From: Kaiparowitsia implicata GSE-PSE-MK54-09C
GTDB taxonomy: Bacteria; Cyanobacteriota; Cyanobacteriia; Elainellales; Elainellaceae
Direction: 5' to 3'
Assembly (NCBI GenBank): GCA_019359435.1
Contig: JAHHHI010000014.1
Coordinates: forward strand, 1 to 40,895
DNA: 40,895 bases
Below, piece after piece: positions 17,244 through 25,986 of the stretch. The translations under genes and the position numbers were made by a program. The notes below the pieces were generated by a model. The model searched no databases. It was given only the letters and a program-made list of their open reading frames with translations, and was not told the DNA's origin. Position 1 is the stretch's first letter; every line of letters starts with the position of its first letter.

Positions 17244-17969
17244 TTAGCTTGACCCAACTGTGGCGCACTCCTCGCAGACTCGATCAAACGCCACTGCGGG
17301 ATCAGCCGCACCCGTAATCGGTCGCCCCACCACTAGGTAGTCAGCCCCAGCGGCCAGCGCCTCTGCAGGCGTCATCACCCGCCGCTGGTCTGCCGCCACT
17401 GACCACGCGGGACGGACGCCTGGGCAGACCAGCACCGCATCCCGCGTCAGCACTCGCCGCAACTCCGCGACTTCCTGTGGCGAACATACAATGCCCGTCA
17501 CGCCTGCCTCTTGCGCCAGCATCGCGAGTTTGAGCGCCTGCTCCGGCAGTTCTAGCGGCACATTGAGCTCTAGCGCCAGCATCCGCGCGTCGATGCTCGT
17601 GAGCACGGTGACGGCCAGGAGCTGAGGCGGCGCGCAGCCCGTTTCGGCAGCGCCCTCTGCCACCGCCGTCAGGGATGCTGCCAAGGCCTCGTTGCCCGCA
17701 GTGGCATGAACCGTGAGCAGATCGACCCCGTAGCGCCCCACCGCGCGGCAGGCCCCTGCCATCGTATTGGGAATATCGTGCAGCTTGAGATCCAGAAAAA
17801 TTCGCTTGTGCCGATGCTGCAATTCTTGCAAAATCTCTGGCCCAGCGCTGATGAATAACTCTAGCCCCACCTTCCAAAACGACACCTGGGGCAAGCGGTC
17901 GAGCAGGGCGATCGCCCCTGCCTTTGTCGGCACATCCAACGCCACAATGATTCGATCTGAGATCTGCAT
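17244..17969 (-). CDS. pyrF: Orotidine 5'-phosphate decarboxylase
   Basis: A 241-residue TIM-barrel enzyme that decarboxylates OMP to UMP, the last step of pyrimidine synthesis. The start IIVALDVP carries the first substrate-binding Asp. The catalytic D-x-K-x-x-D array is seen as DLKLHD (60-65, with K62). The phosphate-binding C-terminal loop is [12 protein letters not shown]. All expected residues are present and the length is normal. It begins 2 bases after the tyrS stop codon, so translation is probably coupled with tyrS. The ATG at 17969 is the only sensible start. Confidence 0.95.
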   Translation of the reverse strand: MQISDRIIVALDVPTKAGAIALLDRLPQVSFWKVGLELFISAGPEILQELQHRHKRIFLDLKLHDIPNTMAGACRAVGRYGVDLLTVHATAGNEALAASLTAVAEGAAETGCAPPQLLAVTVLTSIDARMLALELNVPLELPEQALKLAMLAQEAGVTGIVCSPQEVAELRRVLTRDAVLVCPGVRPAWSVAADQRRVMTPAEALAAGADYLVVGRPITGAADPAVAFDRVCEECATVGSS

Positions 17970-17971
17970 TC

Positions 17972-19195
17972 TTACATCACCAATCGCACAAACTTGCTCT
18001 TGCCCATCTGCAACACCTTGCCCTCCAGCTCTGCAGCGCTGTCAAAGCTCAGGTCTACGGCCGAGACGCGATCGCCCTCTAGTCGAATTGCACCTCCTTG
18101 AAGCTGCCGTCGCGCCTCAGAACTACTCTTGCACAGGCCCGTCGCCGCCACCAAATAAAACAGCTTCACCGGAAACTGCACCCCCGCCAGAGAGAACTCG
18201 GGCACCGCCTCAGCCGCATCAGCATTGCCCTGAGTCAGGTGGAGTGCAGCTGCCTGAGCCTCTATCGCAGCCGTCTCGCCGTGGTACTGGCTAACCACAG
18301 TGAGGGCGAGGAGCTTCTGGCGATCGCGCGGGTTCTCAGGCAATTGTGCCAGCGATAAATCCGTCAGCAGCTCCACATAGTCGCGAATCAAGCTATCCGG
18401 CGTTTTTTCTAGCTTTGAATACATCGTCAGCGCGTCCTCTTGCAGCCCCACATAGTTGCCCAGTGATTTCGACATCTTCTGGCTGCCGTCTGTGCCAATC
18501 AAAATCGGCATGAGCAAGCCAAACTGGGGCCGCTGCCCAAAGACCCGCTGCAAGTCGCGCCCTACCGCCAAGTTAAACTTTTGATCGGTGCCGCCCAGCT
18601 CAACATCCGCCGCCAGCGCCACCGAGTCATACCCCTGCATCAGCGGATAGAGGAACTCATGCAGATAAATCGGCGTTTGCTTTTCGTAGCGTTCAGCAAA
18701 GCCCTCCTTTGCCAGCATTTGCCCCACCGTCATCGTGCCCAGCAGCCCGAGCGTTTTGCCCAAGTCTAGCTGCGACAGCCACTCCGAGTTATAGCGGATC
18801 TCCAATCGCCCCGGCGTATCAAAGTCTAAAATAGGCCGCACCTGATCCAGATAGGTCTGGGCGTTTTGCTTCACCTGCTCTGGGGTCAACTGCTTCCGCA
18901 CCTCCGACTTGCCGGTGGGGTCGCCAATCTGCGCCGTAAAGTCGCCAATTACCAGCACCGCCGTATGCCCCGCATCCTGAAACTGGCGCATTTTACGAAA
19001 CACAATGCCGTGCCCCAGGTGCAGCTCTGTGCCTGTTGGATCAATCCCCAACTTAATGCGAAGGGGGCGATCGCTCGAAACCAACCGCTGCGTCAAATTT
19101 TCATCTGGGTTTTGCGAATCATCCACATTCGGGAAAATTTCACTAACCCCACGACGCAACCACGGAAACAAAAGAGGAGAAGAATCTAAGTCCAT
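17972..19195 (-). CDS. tyrS: Tyrosyl-tRNA synthetase
   Basis: A 407-residue class I aminoacyl-tRNA synthetase that charges tRNA-Tyr. The HIGH signature appears as HLGH (59-62) and the second signature as KMSKS (240-244), which places it in the KMSKS-bearing TyrZ-like branch rather than the KFGKT branch. The tyrosine site GGTDQKFNL (201-209) and a C-terminal S4 RNA-binding domain (about 345-405) are present. pyrF follows 2 bases downstream on the same strand. No leader motif controlling expression was recognised in the 730 bases upstream. Confidence 0.95.
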   Translation of the reverse strand: MDLDSSPLLFPWLRRGVSEIFPNVDDSQNPDENLTQRLVSSDRPLRIKLGIDPTGTELHLGHGIVFRKMRQFQDAGHTAVLVIGDFTAQIGDPTGKSEVRKQLTPEQVKQNAQTYLDQVRPILDFDTPGRLEIRYNSEWLSQLDLGKTLGLLGTMTVGQMLAKEGFAERYEKQTPIYLHEFLYPLMQGYDSVALAADVELGGTDQKFNLAVGRDLQRVFGQRPQFGLLMPILIGTDGSQKMSKSLGNYVGLQEDALTMYSKLEKTPDSLIRDYVELLTDLSLAQLPENPRDRQKLLALTVVSQYHGETAAIEAQAAALHLTQGNADAAEAVPEFSLAGVQFPVKLFYLVAATGLCKSSSEARRQLQGGAIRLEGDRVSAVDLSFDSAAELEGKVLQMGKSKFVRLVM

Positions 19196-19929
19196 AGCTG
19201 GCAGGTCGCAAGGTTGATGAGTATGATTGAGACACTAAATAGCAAGACATCAAGACAACCTTGATACTCGCATCCACTTGGCACGCGCTTAGGTCTACTT
19301 CATTCATACTATTCAAGGGGGCGTTGATTCAACCTATTCCCTGATCAACACCCGGCTGAATTGTAAAGGATAGCAATCACTGCATATTTTTTTGCAACCT
19401 TGGCCCATTTAGCCGCTATAACCTGTGTTAGAGATCACGGTTAGAGACACGCATAGGATAACGTTGGATGTTTGATCAACCTGAACCTCGAAAGCAGGGC
19501 TGAATTTCAAATCGGTGCTCTATGAACTCCAAGATTCTGCATGGACTGGCCAATCTCTGTCCTTATGCAGTATCCCTGAAGAGCAAAGACTAGAGATGCT
19601 GAAGAATCGAATTTCCCTAGGCCTATACATCTGTAAATTCTGCACATCTGTAAATTCTGCACCCTACAGAACCTAAGCAGGCCACACCAAGCCTCAGTTC
19701 CACAAGCGGGAGTAAAGGTTAGGGATGAAACCGCTGAGTCACACCGTAAATTGCTCCCACCTACTATGCCCTCACAGTTCAGCGATCTCCTGCTTTCCCA
19801 GCGTTACCGTTCAGTTCATACCTGTTGAATGCACCTTTATTTGACGGCTGATTAAGCCACTGATTCAACATTTCCCCCTCATTCACAAATCAGTTCAGTA
19901 GTCACCACTTTTAAGGATCACAGCCAGCC
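19196..19929. other. Divergent intergenic region with a 17-bp direct repeat
   Basis: About 730 bases between tyrS (leftward) and the penicillin-binding protein gene (rightward). It contains a perfect tandem duplication of ACATCTGTAAATTCTGC at 19627-19643 and 19644-19660. No gene or RNA fold was recognised. Both promoters should lie here; the AT-rich stretch 19380-19395 and the segment before 19925 are plausible places, but I cannot assign boxes. Confidence 0.45.
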
Positions 19930-21951
19930 GTGTCGTCCAATACCGTCAGAAAAGGACAACCTCAAAAACCCCGCAAGCCCAACTCTTCCCAGTCGCCAGC
20001 GGAGACAGGGGCACCCCAGGGCAAAGCTAGCGCCCCATCGACTCCGGGCGTTGCCTACAGTGCGTCTAGCCGTAGTAACGAAACACAGCCGATCTTTCAC
20101 TTTGTGCAAGCGGTCGGAAAGGTCACGGCAGGAACCCTCCTGAGTGCCACAATGCTAGCTAGCTCAGTTGTCGCGGGGGGATTGGTGGGGCTAGCGGTGA
20201 GCTTTCGCAACTTGCCCGACGTGCGCGTGCTGCGGAACTACATTCCGGCTGAAACCACCTATATCTATGATGTCGAGGGCACCCTGCTCGACAGCATTCA
20301 CGATGAATACAACCGAGATATCGTAGATCTCAATGAGGTGTCACCCCATCTCAAGCGAGCCGTACTTGCCATTGAAGACAGCTACTTCTTCTCCCATCAG
20401 GGAATCAACCCCACCAGCATTGCTCGGGCGCTGCTGAGTAACCTGCAGGCGAAGGAAACAGTCGAAGGCGGCTCAACCGTAACCATGCAGCTGGTCAAAA
20501 ACCTATTCCTTACCCCTGAGCGCTCAATGAGCCGCAAGGTCGCGGAGGCCGTGCTAGCCCTGCGCCTAGAGCAGATTTTTGCCAAAGATCAGATCTTTGA
20601 AATGTATCTGAACCAGGTTTACTGGGGGCACAATAACTACGGAGCCGAAACCGCTGCTCGTAGTTATTTCAGCAAAAGTGCGTCGGAGCTTACCCTAGCC
20701 GAAGCCGCTATGATGGCGGGTTTGATTCAGGCACCCGAAGACTACAGCCCCTTTGTGGACTATGACTTAGCAAAACGACGGCAGGCGACTGTACTCAACC
20801 GGATGCTGCATTTGCAGTGGATTACGCCCGCCGAAGCAGAAGCTGCAAAGCAGCAGCCTATAGACTTAGGGCAGATCACTGCTTTTGGGGCCAGCAAGTC
20901 ACCTTATCTCACGGAAGCGGTCGTACAAGAGTTGCAAAGCCGTTTTGGGCGTGATGCGGTCTCAAAGGGTGGTATGAGGGTTCAGACCACCTTTGATTTA
21001 GAATTGCAGCAAATTGCGGAAGACACAGTCCGTCAAGGCCATGCGCGGCTGTCGCGATCGCTCAATGCTGACCAAATGGCATTGGTCGCGGTAGATCCCC
21101 GCACCCATTTTGTGAAAGCCATGGTGGGCGGCGTCGATTATCAAAACAGCCAGTACAACCGTGCTATTCAAGCCTTGCGCCAGCCAGGCTCAGCCTTTAA
21201 GCCTGTAGTCTACTATGCGGCGTTTGCCAGCGGCAAATACGCACCTGAGACAACTGTGGAAGATACGCCCGTCACCTATCCTGACGGCTATGAGTATTAC
21301 GCACCCAAAAACTATGACGGCAGCTTCTATGGCTCCATGAGCATCCGCGCAGCGCTAGAGCAATCGCGCAATGTTCCTGCTGTGAAGCTAGGGCAGGATG
21401 TAGGGATTAATCGGGTCATTGAGATCTCTCGAATTCTAGGCATTAAGAGCCCAATTGAGCCAGTAACCTCGCTGCCGTTGGGGTCGGTAGATTTAACCCC
21501 GCTAGAGATGGCAGCGGCTTATGCCACATTTGCCAACGGCGGATGGAAGTCAGAGACCACCTTTATTGTGCGGGTTACTGATAGCGCGGGGCGAGTGCTG
21601 CTCGACAATACGCCCCAGCCTCAGCTCGTACTCGACCCCTGGTCTGTAGCCGCGTTGAATGATGTGATGCAAGGCGTGATTACTCAGGGAACCGGGACTG
21701 CGGCTCAAATCGGGCGTCCGGCTGGGGGCAAAACCGGCACGACATCGTCTGAGCGTGATATCTGGTTTGTAGGGTATGTGCCCCAGCTATCGGTTGCAGT
21801 ATGGGTCGGCAACGATGACTATTCACCAGTGGGGCGTGGCGCAACTGGGGGTAGTTTCGTAGCACCAATTTGGAGAGATTTTATGCAGCAGGCATTGCGC
21901 GGTGTCCCGGTAGAAAATTTTCAACCCTCGTCTAGTTTCATTCGTCCTTAA
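19930..21951 (+). CDS. Class A penicillin-binding protein (PBP1A-type, bifunctional)
   Basis: A 673-residue peptidoglycan polymerase and cross-linker. There is a basic, Ser/Pro-rich cytosolic tail (1-50) and a membrane anchor (about 68-92). The glycosyltransferase domain carries catalytic E149 in EDSYFFSHQG, then GGSTVTMQLVKN and the EMYLNQVYWG motif. The transpeptidase domain has the SxxK serine at S421 (GSAFKP), the S-x-N-like motif SRN (479-481) and KTGTT (601-605). All key residues are present. The start is a GTG with AAGGA about 13 bases upstream. A strong terminator follows, so this is probably a single-gene unit. Cyanobacteria carry several paralogues, so no symbol is assigned. Confidence 0.92.
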   Translation: MSSNTVRKGQPQKPRKPNSSQSPAETGAPQGKASAPSTPGVAYSASSRSNETQPIFHFVQAVGKVTAGTLLSATMLASSVVAGGLVGLAVSFRNLPDVRVLRNYIPAETTYIYDVEGTLLDSIHDEYNRDIVDLNEVSPHLKRAVLAIEDSYFFSHQGINPTSIARALLSNLQAKETVEGGSTVTMQLVKNLFLTPERSMSRKVAEAVLALRLEQIFAKDQIFEMYLNQVYWGHNNYGAETAARSYFSKSASELTLAEAAMMAGLIQAPEDYSPFVDYDLAKRRQATVLNRMLHLQWITPAEAEAAKQQPIDLGQITAFGASKSPYLTEAVVQELQSRFGRDAVSKGGMRVQTTFDLELQQIAEDTVRQGHARLSRSLNADQMALVAVDPRTHFVKAMVGGVDYQNSQYNRAIQALRQPGSAFKPVVYYAAFASGKYAPETTVEDTPVTYPDGYEYYAPKNYDGSFYGSMSIRAALEQSRNVPAVKLGQDVGINRVIEISRILGIKSPIEPVTSLPLGSVDLTPLEMAAAYATFANGGWKSETTFIVRVTDSAGRVLLDNTPQPQLVLDPWSVAALNDVMQGVITQGTGTAAQIGRPAGGKTGTTSSERDIWFVGYVPQLSVAVWVGNDDYSPVGRGATGGSFVAPIWRDFMQQALRGVPVENFQPSSSFIRP

Positions 21952-21965
21952 TGTGGATTCGAGAT

Positions 21966-22014
21966 AAACCAAGTCCCTTGCTGTGCAGACTGGACAGCAA
22001 GGGACTTGGTTTTT
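21966..22014 (+). terminator. Intrinsic terminator of the PBP gene
   Basis: AAACCAAGTCCCTTGCTGT at 21966-21984 pairs with its exact complement at 21994-22012 around a nine-base loop, and the downstream arm runs into TTTTT. The stem begins 15 bases after the stop codon. This is a textbook Rho-independent terminator. Confidence 0.9.
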
Positions 22015-22063
22015 GGGGCACCGTGCGTCGTTCAATGTCTACAATCTTTTCAAACCGAACTGA

Positions 22064-22200
22064 GTTTAACGTCAGTTCGACAAATGCTTGGAACCGTTCT
22101 GCCCGCATCACAAGCAGAGCGGTTTAGCGTTGTTCGACCCCGCATTGCAAGGCTGAAACAACGCTTTTGGATTCGCGTGGATTTAGCGTCAGTTCGAGAT
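22064..22200. repeat. Pair of degenerate MITE-B end sequences
   Basis: TTTAACGTCAGTTCGA (about 22065-22080) and TTTAGCGTCAGTTCGA (about 22182-22197) recur in the same orientation 117 bases apart. They match the end sequence of the element at 36575-36702. Between them an AGCGTTGTT/AACAACGCT inverted repeat is visible. This looks like a worn copy, or fragments, of the same repeat family. Confidence 0.45.
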
Positions 22201-22283
22201 AGTCTAGATCCTTCCCTCAAACCGACGCCATAGCGCTTAAAATATTGTGGCGATGGAACTATGAAGAATTTGGCCCGAGTCGA

Positions 22284-23096
22284 TTAGGGCTGTGCTAACT
22301 CCCGTTGATAATTGGAGATACTATGGGACGCAAGAGGAGTTGAGTCGTTAGTCTGGTCGTTGTAGAAAAGCTCTGTAGGAGTTTGAGCGCTGGGGCATTC
22401 TGGATTGGCTAGGCGCTTGCGTAATTCTTGCGTGAGGTTTTTTGCATCTTGCTTGGCTGAGCCAGTTACAAAATCTGCCACTGACAGAGCTTCGCCAATG
22501 CGAACGGTAACACTGTCGCCCCAGCGAGGTAACTCTCGACTGTATTCAATCTGAATCGGCAAAATTTTGATGCCCAGTTCTGGTGGATTACCCTCAGCTT
22601 GGATCGCGAGCCGAGCGAGACCTTGTTTGAGCGGGTGTATCGTGCGATCGCGAAAAATGCCGCCTTCTGGGAAAATTACCAACATTTCGCCCTGTTGCAG
22701 CAGTTCTACACCATAACGGAGGCTACTGATGCCAGGGCGACGAGGATCGACCGGAAACCCACCTAACCGGCGGATGAGCCAGCCCTGAATCCCCTTAACT
22801 TCATCTGAGGTGACCATAAACCGCAGATAGCGGCCTGTTAGGTTGGGGCCTGTCACATGGGGGACAACGAGAGCATCCCAGCGCGAGCGATGCATCGGAG
22901 CCAAGATCACTGGGCCGCTTTGGGGCACATGCTCTTGGCCTGTGACGTGAATCTGCCCAAAGAATGCAGGCAGCAGCAACCGGCTCCCTAAGGAATAGGC
23001 GATCGCCGACAGCCAAGGCGAAATCCGAGAGTTAACCGTCGTTGACCGATCCGGTACCTGCATAGTCAAACTGGAACTCCGATTAAATAGACCCAT
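22284..23096 (-). CDS. 1-acyl-sn-glycerol-3-phosphate acyltransferase family protein
   Basis: A protein of about 270 residues that should acylate lysophosphatidic acid, or a related acceptor, in membrane lipid synthesis. The PlsC domain shows the catalytic HX4D motif as HRSRWD (69-74, numbering from ATG 23096) and the glycerolphosphate-binding motif FPEG (142-145) followed by GGIFRD. The C-terminal 30 residues are a variable tail. Three in-frame ATGs (23138, 23096, 23063) are possible; homologues tend to begin shortly before the SRISPWL segment, so 23096 or 23063 is likely. plsC is a family name here, since cyanobacteria have several paralogues. Its stop lies 84 bases from a degenerate repeat pair. 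Confidence 0.82.
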   Translation of the reverse strand: MGLFNRSSSLTMQVPDRSTTVNSRISPWLSAIAYSLGSRLLLPAFFGQIHVTGQEHVPQSGPVILAPMHRSRWDALVVPHVTGPNLTGRYLRFMVTSDEVKGIQGWLIRRLGGFPVDPRRPGISSLRYGVELLQQGEMLVIFPEGGIFRDRTIHPLKQGLARLAIQAEGNPPELGIKILPIQIEYSRELPRWGDSVTVRIGEALSVADFVTGSAKQDAKNLTQELRKRLANPECPSAQTPTELFYNDQTNDSTPLASHSISNYQRELAQP

Positions 23097-23288
23097 AGCG
23101 TATAAAAAAACAGGGCATGGATAATCCAACCCTTGCATCCTCTTGTTCTTCTAGCATAGCTGTGTGGTAGGTGTGCCTCTCTCGCCGGGATGACAGTTGT
23201 CGGTCTGTCATGGCAAAGCCGTAAAAACACTGAACCAGCAAAAAATCTGGATACCGCCCTGAATTTAAGATACCCGTAATGCTAAGGG

Positions 23289-23774
23289 CTAACGCCGTTG
23301 CCGAAACCAATGTTGCAATTGCTGTTGGCAGTCGGCAGCTAAGATGCCGGGCAAAACGGTTAACCGATGATTTGAGCAGGCGCTGTCTGGCAAGTTTGCC
23401 ACGGTGCGAACGGCTCCAGCTTTGGGGTCATCAGCGCCGTAGACCAGCCGACCTAACCGCGCCAGCAGAACGGCACCGGTGCACATGGGGCAGGGTTCTA
23501 GAGTGACGTATAGCGTGCAGTGATTGAGATGCCAAGTGTTGAGGGCTTGCCCTGCTGTTCGCAGGGCGACGACTTCAGCATGGGCTGTTGGGTCGCGATC
23601 GCGCTCCCGACGGTTTTCTCCCTCGGCAATTAAGGTATTTGTAGCATCTACGACCACAGCCCCCACTGGAACTTCGCCAGCTGCACCAGCTGACGCGGCT
23701 AGGGCGATCGCCCGTCGCATCCAGCGGCAGTGGGTTTGGTAATCGGGATGATCTGCCAACGTCAGCATTGGCAT
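23289..23774 (-). CDS. tadA: tRNA-specific adenosine deaminase
   Basis: A 161-residue zinc enzyme that deaminates A34 of tRNA-Arg(ACG) to inosine. The active-site HAE motif is at 65-67 (TAHAEVVAL) and the zinc-binding PCPMC is at 94-98 (EPCPMCTGAVLLAR). The C-terminal helix, with CQQQLQHWFRQRR, is typical. Length is normal and all catalytic residues are present. It starts 2 bases after the stop of the glutaredoxin gene, so the two are probably co-transcribed and translationally coupled. Confidence 0.92.
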   Translation of the reverse strand: MPMLTLADHPDYQTHCRWMRRAIALAASAGAAGEVPVGAVVVDATNTLIAEGENRRERDRDPTAHAEVVALRTAGQALNTWHLNHCTLYVTLEPCPMCTGAVLLARLGRLVYGADDPKAGAVRTVANLPDSACSNHRLTVLPGILAADCQQQLQHWFRQRR

Positions 23775-23776
23775 CC

Positions 23777-24094
23777 TTAGTCCGCTGGCATCTGGCTTAG
23801 CAGCCCATCCAATTGGCCTGCCCGATCTAGCTCATAGAGATCATCACAGCCGCCCACATGCTGATTATTGACAAAGATTTGGGGAACCGAGCGCCGCCCA
23901 TTGGCCCGCGTTGCCATGTTTACCCGTGCTGCCCCATCTCCATCAATCTTATATTCCGTAAAGGGCACTCCCTTCCACCACAGCAGCAGTTTGGCGCGAA
24001 TACAGAAGGGGCAAGTTTGCCAAGTATAGATTTCAACCTGGGCTTGAACTCGCTCAGGGTGCCGATTTAGCCAGCGGTTGATTTGATCCATCAT
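23777..24094 (-). CDS. grxC: Glutaredoxin 3 (dithiol)
   Basis: A 105-residue thiol-disulphide oxidoreductase using glutathione. It has the CPFC active site (28-31) in TWQTCPFCIRAK, the cis-proline loop RRSVPQIFVN and the glutathione-binding GGCDDLYEL. The N-terminal 20 residues are a short extra helix. I chose the paired ATGs at 24094 because GGAGG lies ten bases upstream; the frame stays open to 24187, but that stretch is not glutaredoxin-like. tadA follows 2 bases later. The symbol grxC reflects the CPFC type; equivalence to a named orthologue is inferred. Confidence 0.9.
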   Translation of the reverse strand: MMDQINRWLNRHPERVQAQVEIYTWQTCPFCIRAKLLLWWKGVPFTEYKIDGDGAARVNMATRANGRRSVPQIFVNNQHVGGCDDLYELDRAGQLDGLLSQMPAD

Positions 24095-24421
24095 GATCGG
24101 AGCCTCCTGGATTCCCTCTGGGTCGTGTGGGGTTTGGATAGTGGGATTTGGGTAACAATAGCGAATAGCGCTGGGCGATCGCCCCACGTTACGCTCAGGG
24201 GCTACACGCCATTCAGGTAGCGTTTTCCGAACTTTAGCCCCTCTGCTATCTAGCTTACAATGGGTGTATCTAAACCATCACAGCAACTGCTCCATGCGGG
24301 CGGGCTGCGGTTGCCCCAAACCTGCCGATAGATTGCCAATCGTCTGAGAGAGCCGATGGCATCAGCATCTAGGTGATAAATCTGCTGGGAACGAATTCAG
24401 AACGAGTGGACTGGAGTAGCA
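24095..24421. other. Divergent promoter region
   Basis: About 330 bases between the glutaredoxin gene (leftward) and the DUF1825 gene (rightward). No gene is seen. A HIP1 site lies at about 24176. No clear operator could be picked out. Confidence 0.4.
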
Positions 24422-24739
24422 ATGAGTTTTTTTGATTCCGAACTGGTACAGCAAGAAGCCAAGCAACTGTTCGAAGACTATCAGCAGCTGATGCAGATTG
24501 GCAGCAATTACGGCAAGTTTGATCGTGAAGGTAAAAAGCTCTACATCGACCAGATGGAATCGGTGATGGAGCGCTATCAAATTTTTATGAAACGGTTTGA
24601 GCTGTCAGAAGACTTTATGGCACAAATGACAGTCGAACAGTTGAAGACTCAGCTTAACCAGTTTGGGGTCACACCTCAGCAAATGTTTCAACAGATGCAC
24701 ATGACGCTAGAACGCATGAAGGCAGAAATCAAGGAATAA
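24422..24739 (+). CDS. DUF1825 family protein
   Basis: A 105-residue, almost entirely helical protein beginning MSFFDSELVQQEAKQLFEDY. Conserved stretches include YGKFDREGKKLYIDQME, ERYQIFMKRFELSEDFMAQM and the C-terminal QQMFQQMHMTLERMK. This is the cyanobacterial DUF1825 family, whose function is unknown; charged amphipathic helices suggest a protein-binding role. GGAG five bases before the ATG fixes the start. A CCGCAGG/CCTGCGG hairpin (24755-24786) follows the stop and may terminate it. Confidence 0.85.
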   Translation: MSFFDSELVQQEAKQLFEDYQQLMQIGSNYGKFDREGKKLYIDQMESVMERYQIFMKRFELSEDFMAQMTVEQLKTQLNQFGVTPQQMFQQMHMTLERMKAEIKE

Positions 24740-24754
24740 CTCACAGACGGGAAT

Positions 24755-24786
24755 CCGCAGGTTAATGATGTGCCAGGGGCCTGCGG
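24755..24786. terminator. Hairpin after the DUF1825 gene
   Basis: CCGCAGG (24755-24761) pairs perfectly with CCTGCGG (24780-24786), 15 bases past the stop codon, between convergent genes. There is no T-run, so termination strength is uncertain. Confidence 0.5.
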
Positions 24787-24820
24787 AGGGTTGCTGACCG
24801 ACCTCGTTTGTGATTTGGCC

Positions 24821-24884
24821 AGGTCTTGTCGACATGTCCCGTCTCTTGTTCTTGAGACAGGTCTTGTCCACGTGTCCCGTCTCT
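24821..24884. repeat. 26-bp direct repeat, two copies 38 bases apart
   Basis: AGGTCTTGTC(g/c)AC(a/g)TGTCCCG followed by TCTCT occurs at 24821-24846 and again at 24859-24884, with 24 of 26 positions identical. Each copy contains a partial palindrome around GTCgACATG or GTCcACGTG, and the spacer supplies a GAGACAGG complementary to parts of the repeat. The function is unknown; it lies between convergent genes. Confidence 0.6.
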
Positions 24885-24959
24885 GAACTGGGAAAAACCC
24901 CAATCAGCAGGCTTACTATTTTCTGGTGAGTCTTTAACCGGAACGTAAAGAGACCGCCC

Positions 24960-25835
24960 CTAGCGCAGCAGTGAGGCGATCATGCTGTTTGCCTGAGCGG
25001 CATACCCGCCGCCAAACAGGTTGAAGTGATTCAGGATGTGATACAGGTTGTAGAGCACCTTGCGTCGCTCGTACCCTGGCGCGAGGGGGAAGCTGCTTTG
25101 ATAAGCGCGATAGAAGTCGTTGGGGAAGCGGCCAAACAGCTCGGTCATGGCGAGATCGACTTCGCGATCGCCAAAATAAGTCGCCGGGTCTAAGATCACG
25201 GGCTCTTCGAGTTTGGTAACGGCAGCGTTGCCCGACCACAAATCGCCATGCACCAGTGACGGCTGAGGCCGATGCCCTGCCAACAGATCGGGAAGGGCGG
25301 ACAGAAGGCGATCGCCCTCAGGAAATGAGCCGCCCTGCTGTTTTGCCAGAGTGAGCTGATAGCCCAGCCGATGAGTGCCAAAAAATTCAGTCCAGTCCGC
25401 CGTCCAAGCATTGATTTGGGGGGTTGAGCCGATGGTGTTGTCGTGTTCCCAGCCAAACCCGTGGCTGCTGGTCACGCGATGCATGGCTGCTAGGTTTCGC
25501 CCCATCTCTTCCCACGATCGATGGGTGCCATAGCCCAGATCCAACCATTCCATCACCAGGTAGGCAGACGACTCGGCCACGCCCCAGCAGAGTGGACGAG
25601 GCACGCGAATGGTCTGGGTGTCAGCGATTTGCTGTAGGCCTTTTGCCTCGGCCTCAAACATGGAAAGCTGATCAGCCCGATTGAGCTTCACGAAATAGGA
25701 GACGGCATTGACTGCATCTCCATTAGATACTGCGTAGGCGCGGTTGATGCTGCCGCCGCCCACGGGACGCTGATGCCGCGCTACAAATTCGACTGCTGTA
25801 GCCTGGGAAATATGGGCTGAAATTTGATTCCACAT
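24960..25835 (-). CDS. Fructosamine kinase family protein
   Basis: A 291-residue kinase with the aminoglycoside-phosphotransferase-like fold. Expected features are seen: the nucleotide-binding GGGSINRAYAV (about 27-37), KLN carrying the ATP lysine, EAEGLQQIADT, VMEWLDLG, the catalytic loop LVHGDLWSGNAA and DPATYFGDREVDLAM with the metal-binding Asp. The family phosphorylates ketosamines on glycated proteins or small molecules, leading to deglycation. ATG 25835 gives the usual family start MWNQISAHISQAT; upstream in-frame codons to 25952 do not resemble the family. It is convergent with the DUF1825 gene. Confidence 0.88.
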   Translation of the reverse strand: MWNQISAHISQATAVEFVARHQRPVGGGSINRAYAVSNGDAVNAVSYFVKLNRADQLSMFEAEAKGLQQIADTQTIRVPRPLCWGVAESSAYLVMEWLDLGYGTHRSWEEMGRNLAAMHRVTSSHGFGWEHDNTIGSTPQINAWTADWTEFFGTHRLGYQLTLAKQQGGSFPEGDRLLSALPDLLAGHRPQPSLVHGDLWSGNAAVTKLEEPVILDPATYFGDREVDLAMTELFGRFPNDFYRAYQSSFPLAPGYERRKVLYNLYHILNHFNLFGGGYAAQANSMIASLLR

Positions 25836-25986
25836 CGCAAAATACAGGGGGCGATCGCCCAGAGGTAGGGCGTAGGTCTCACCCACCATAACTCCAGTTT
25901 TGATCAGTAAACCGCTACGCTTGCCCTTTGTATACTTAAAACCCGCATTCACTCGAAACCATGTTCGTTTGACCCCTCAGCGTCTC

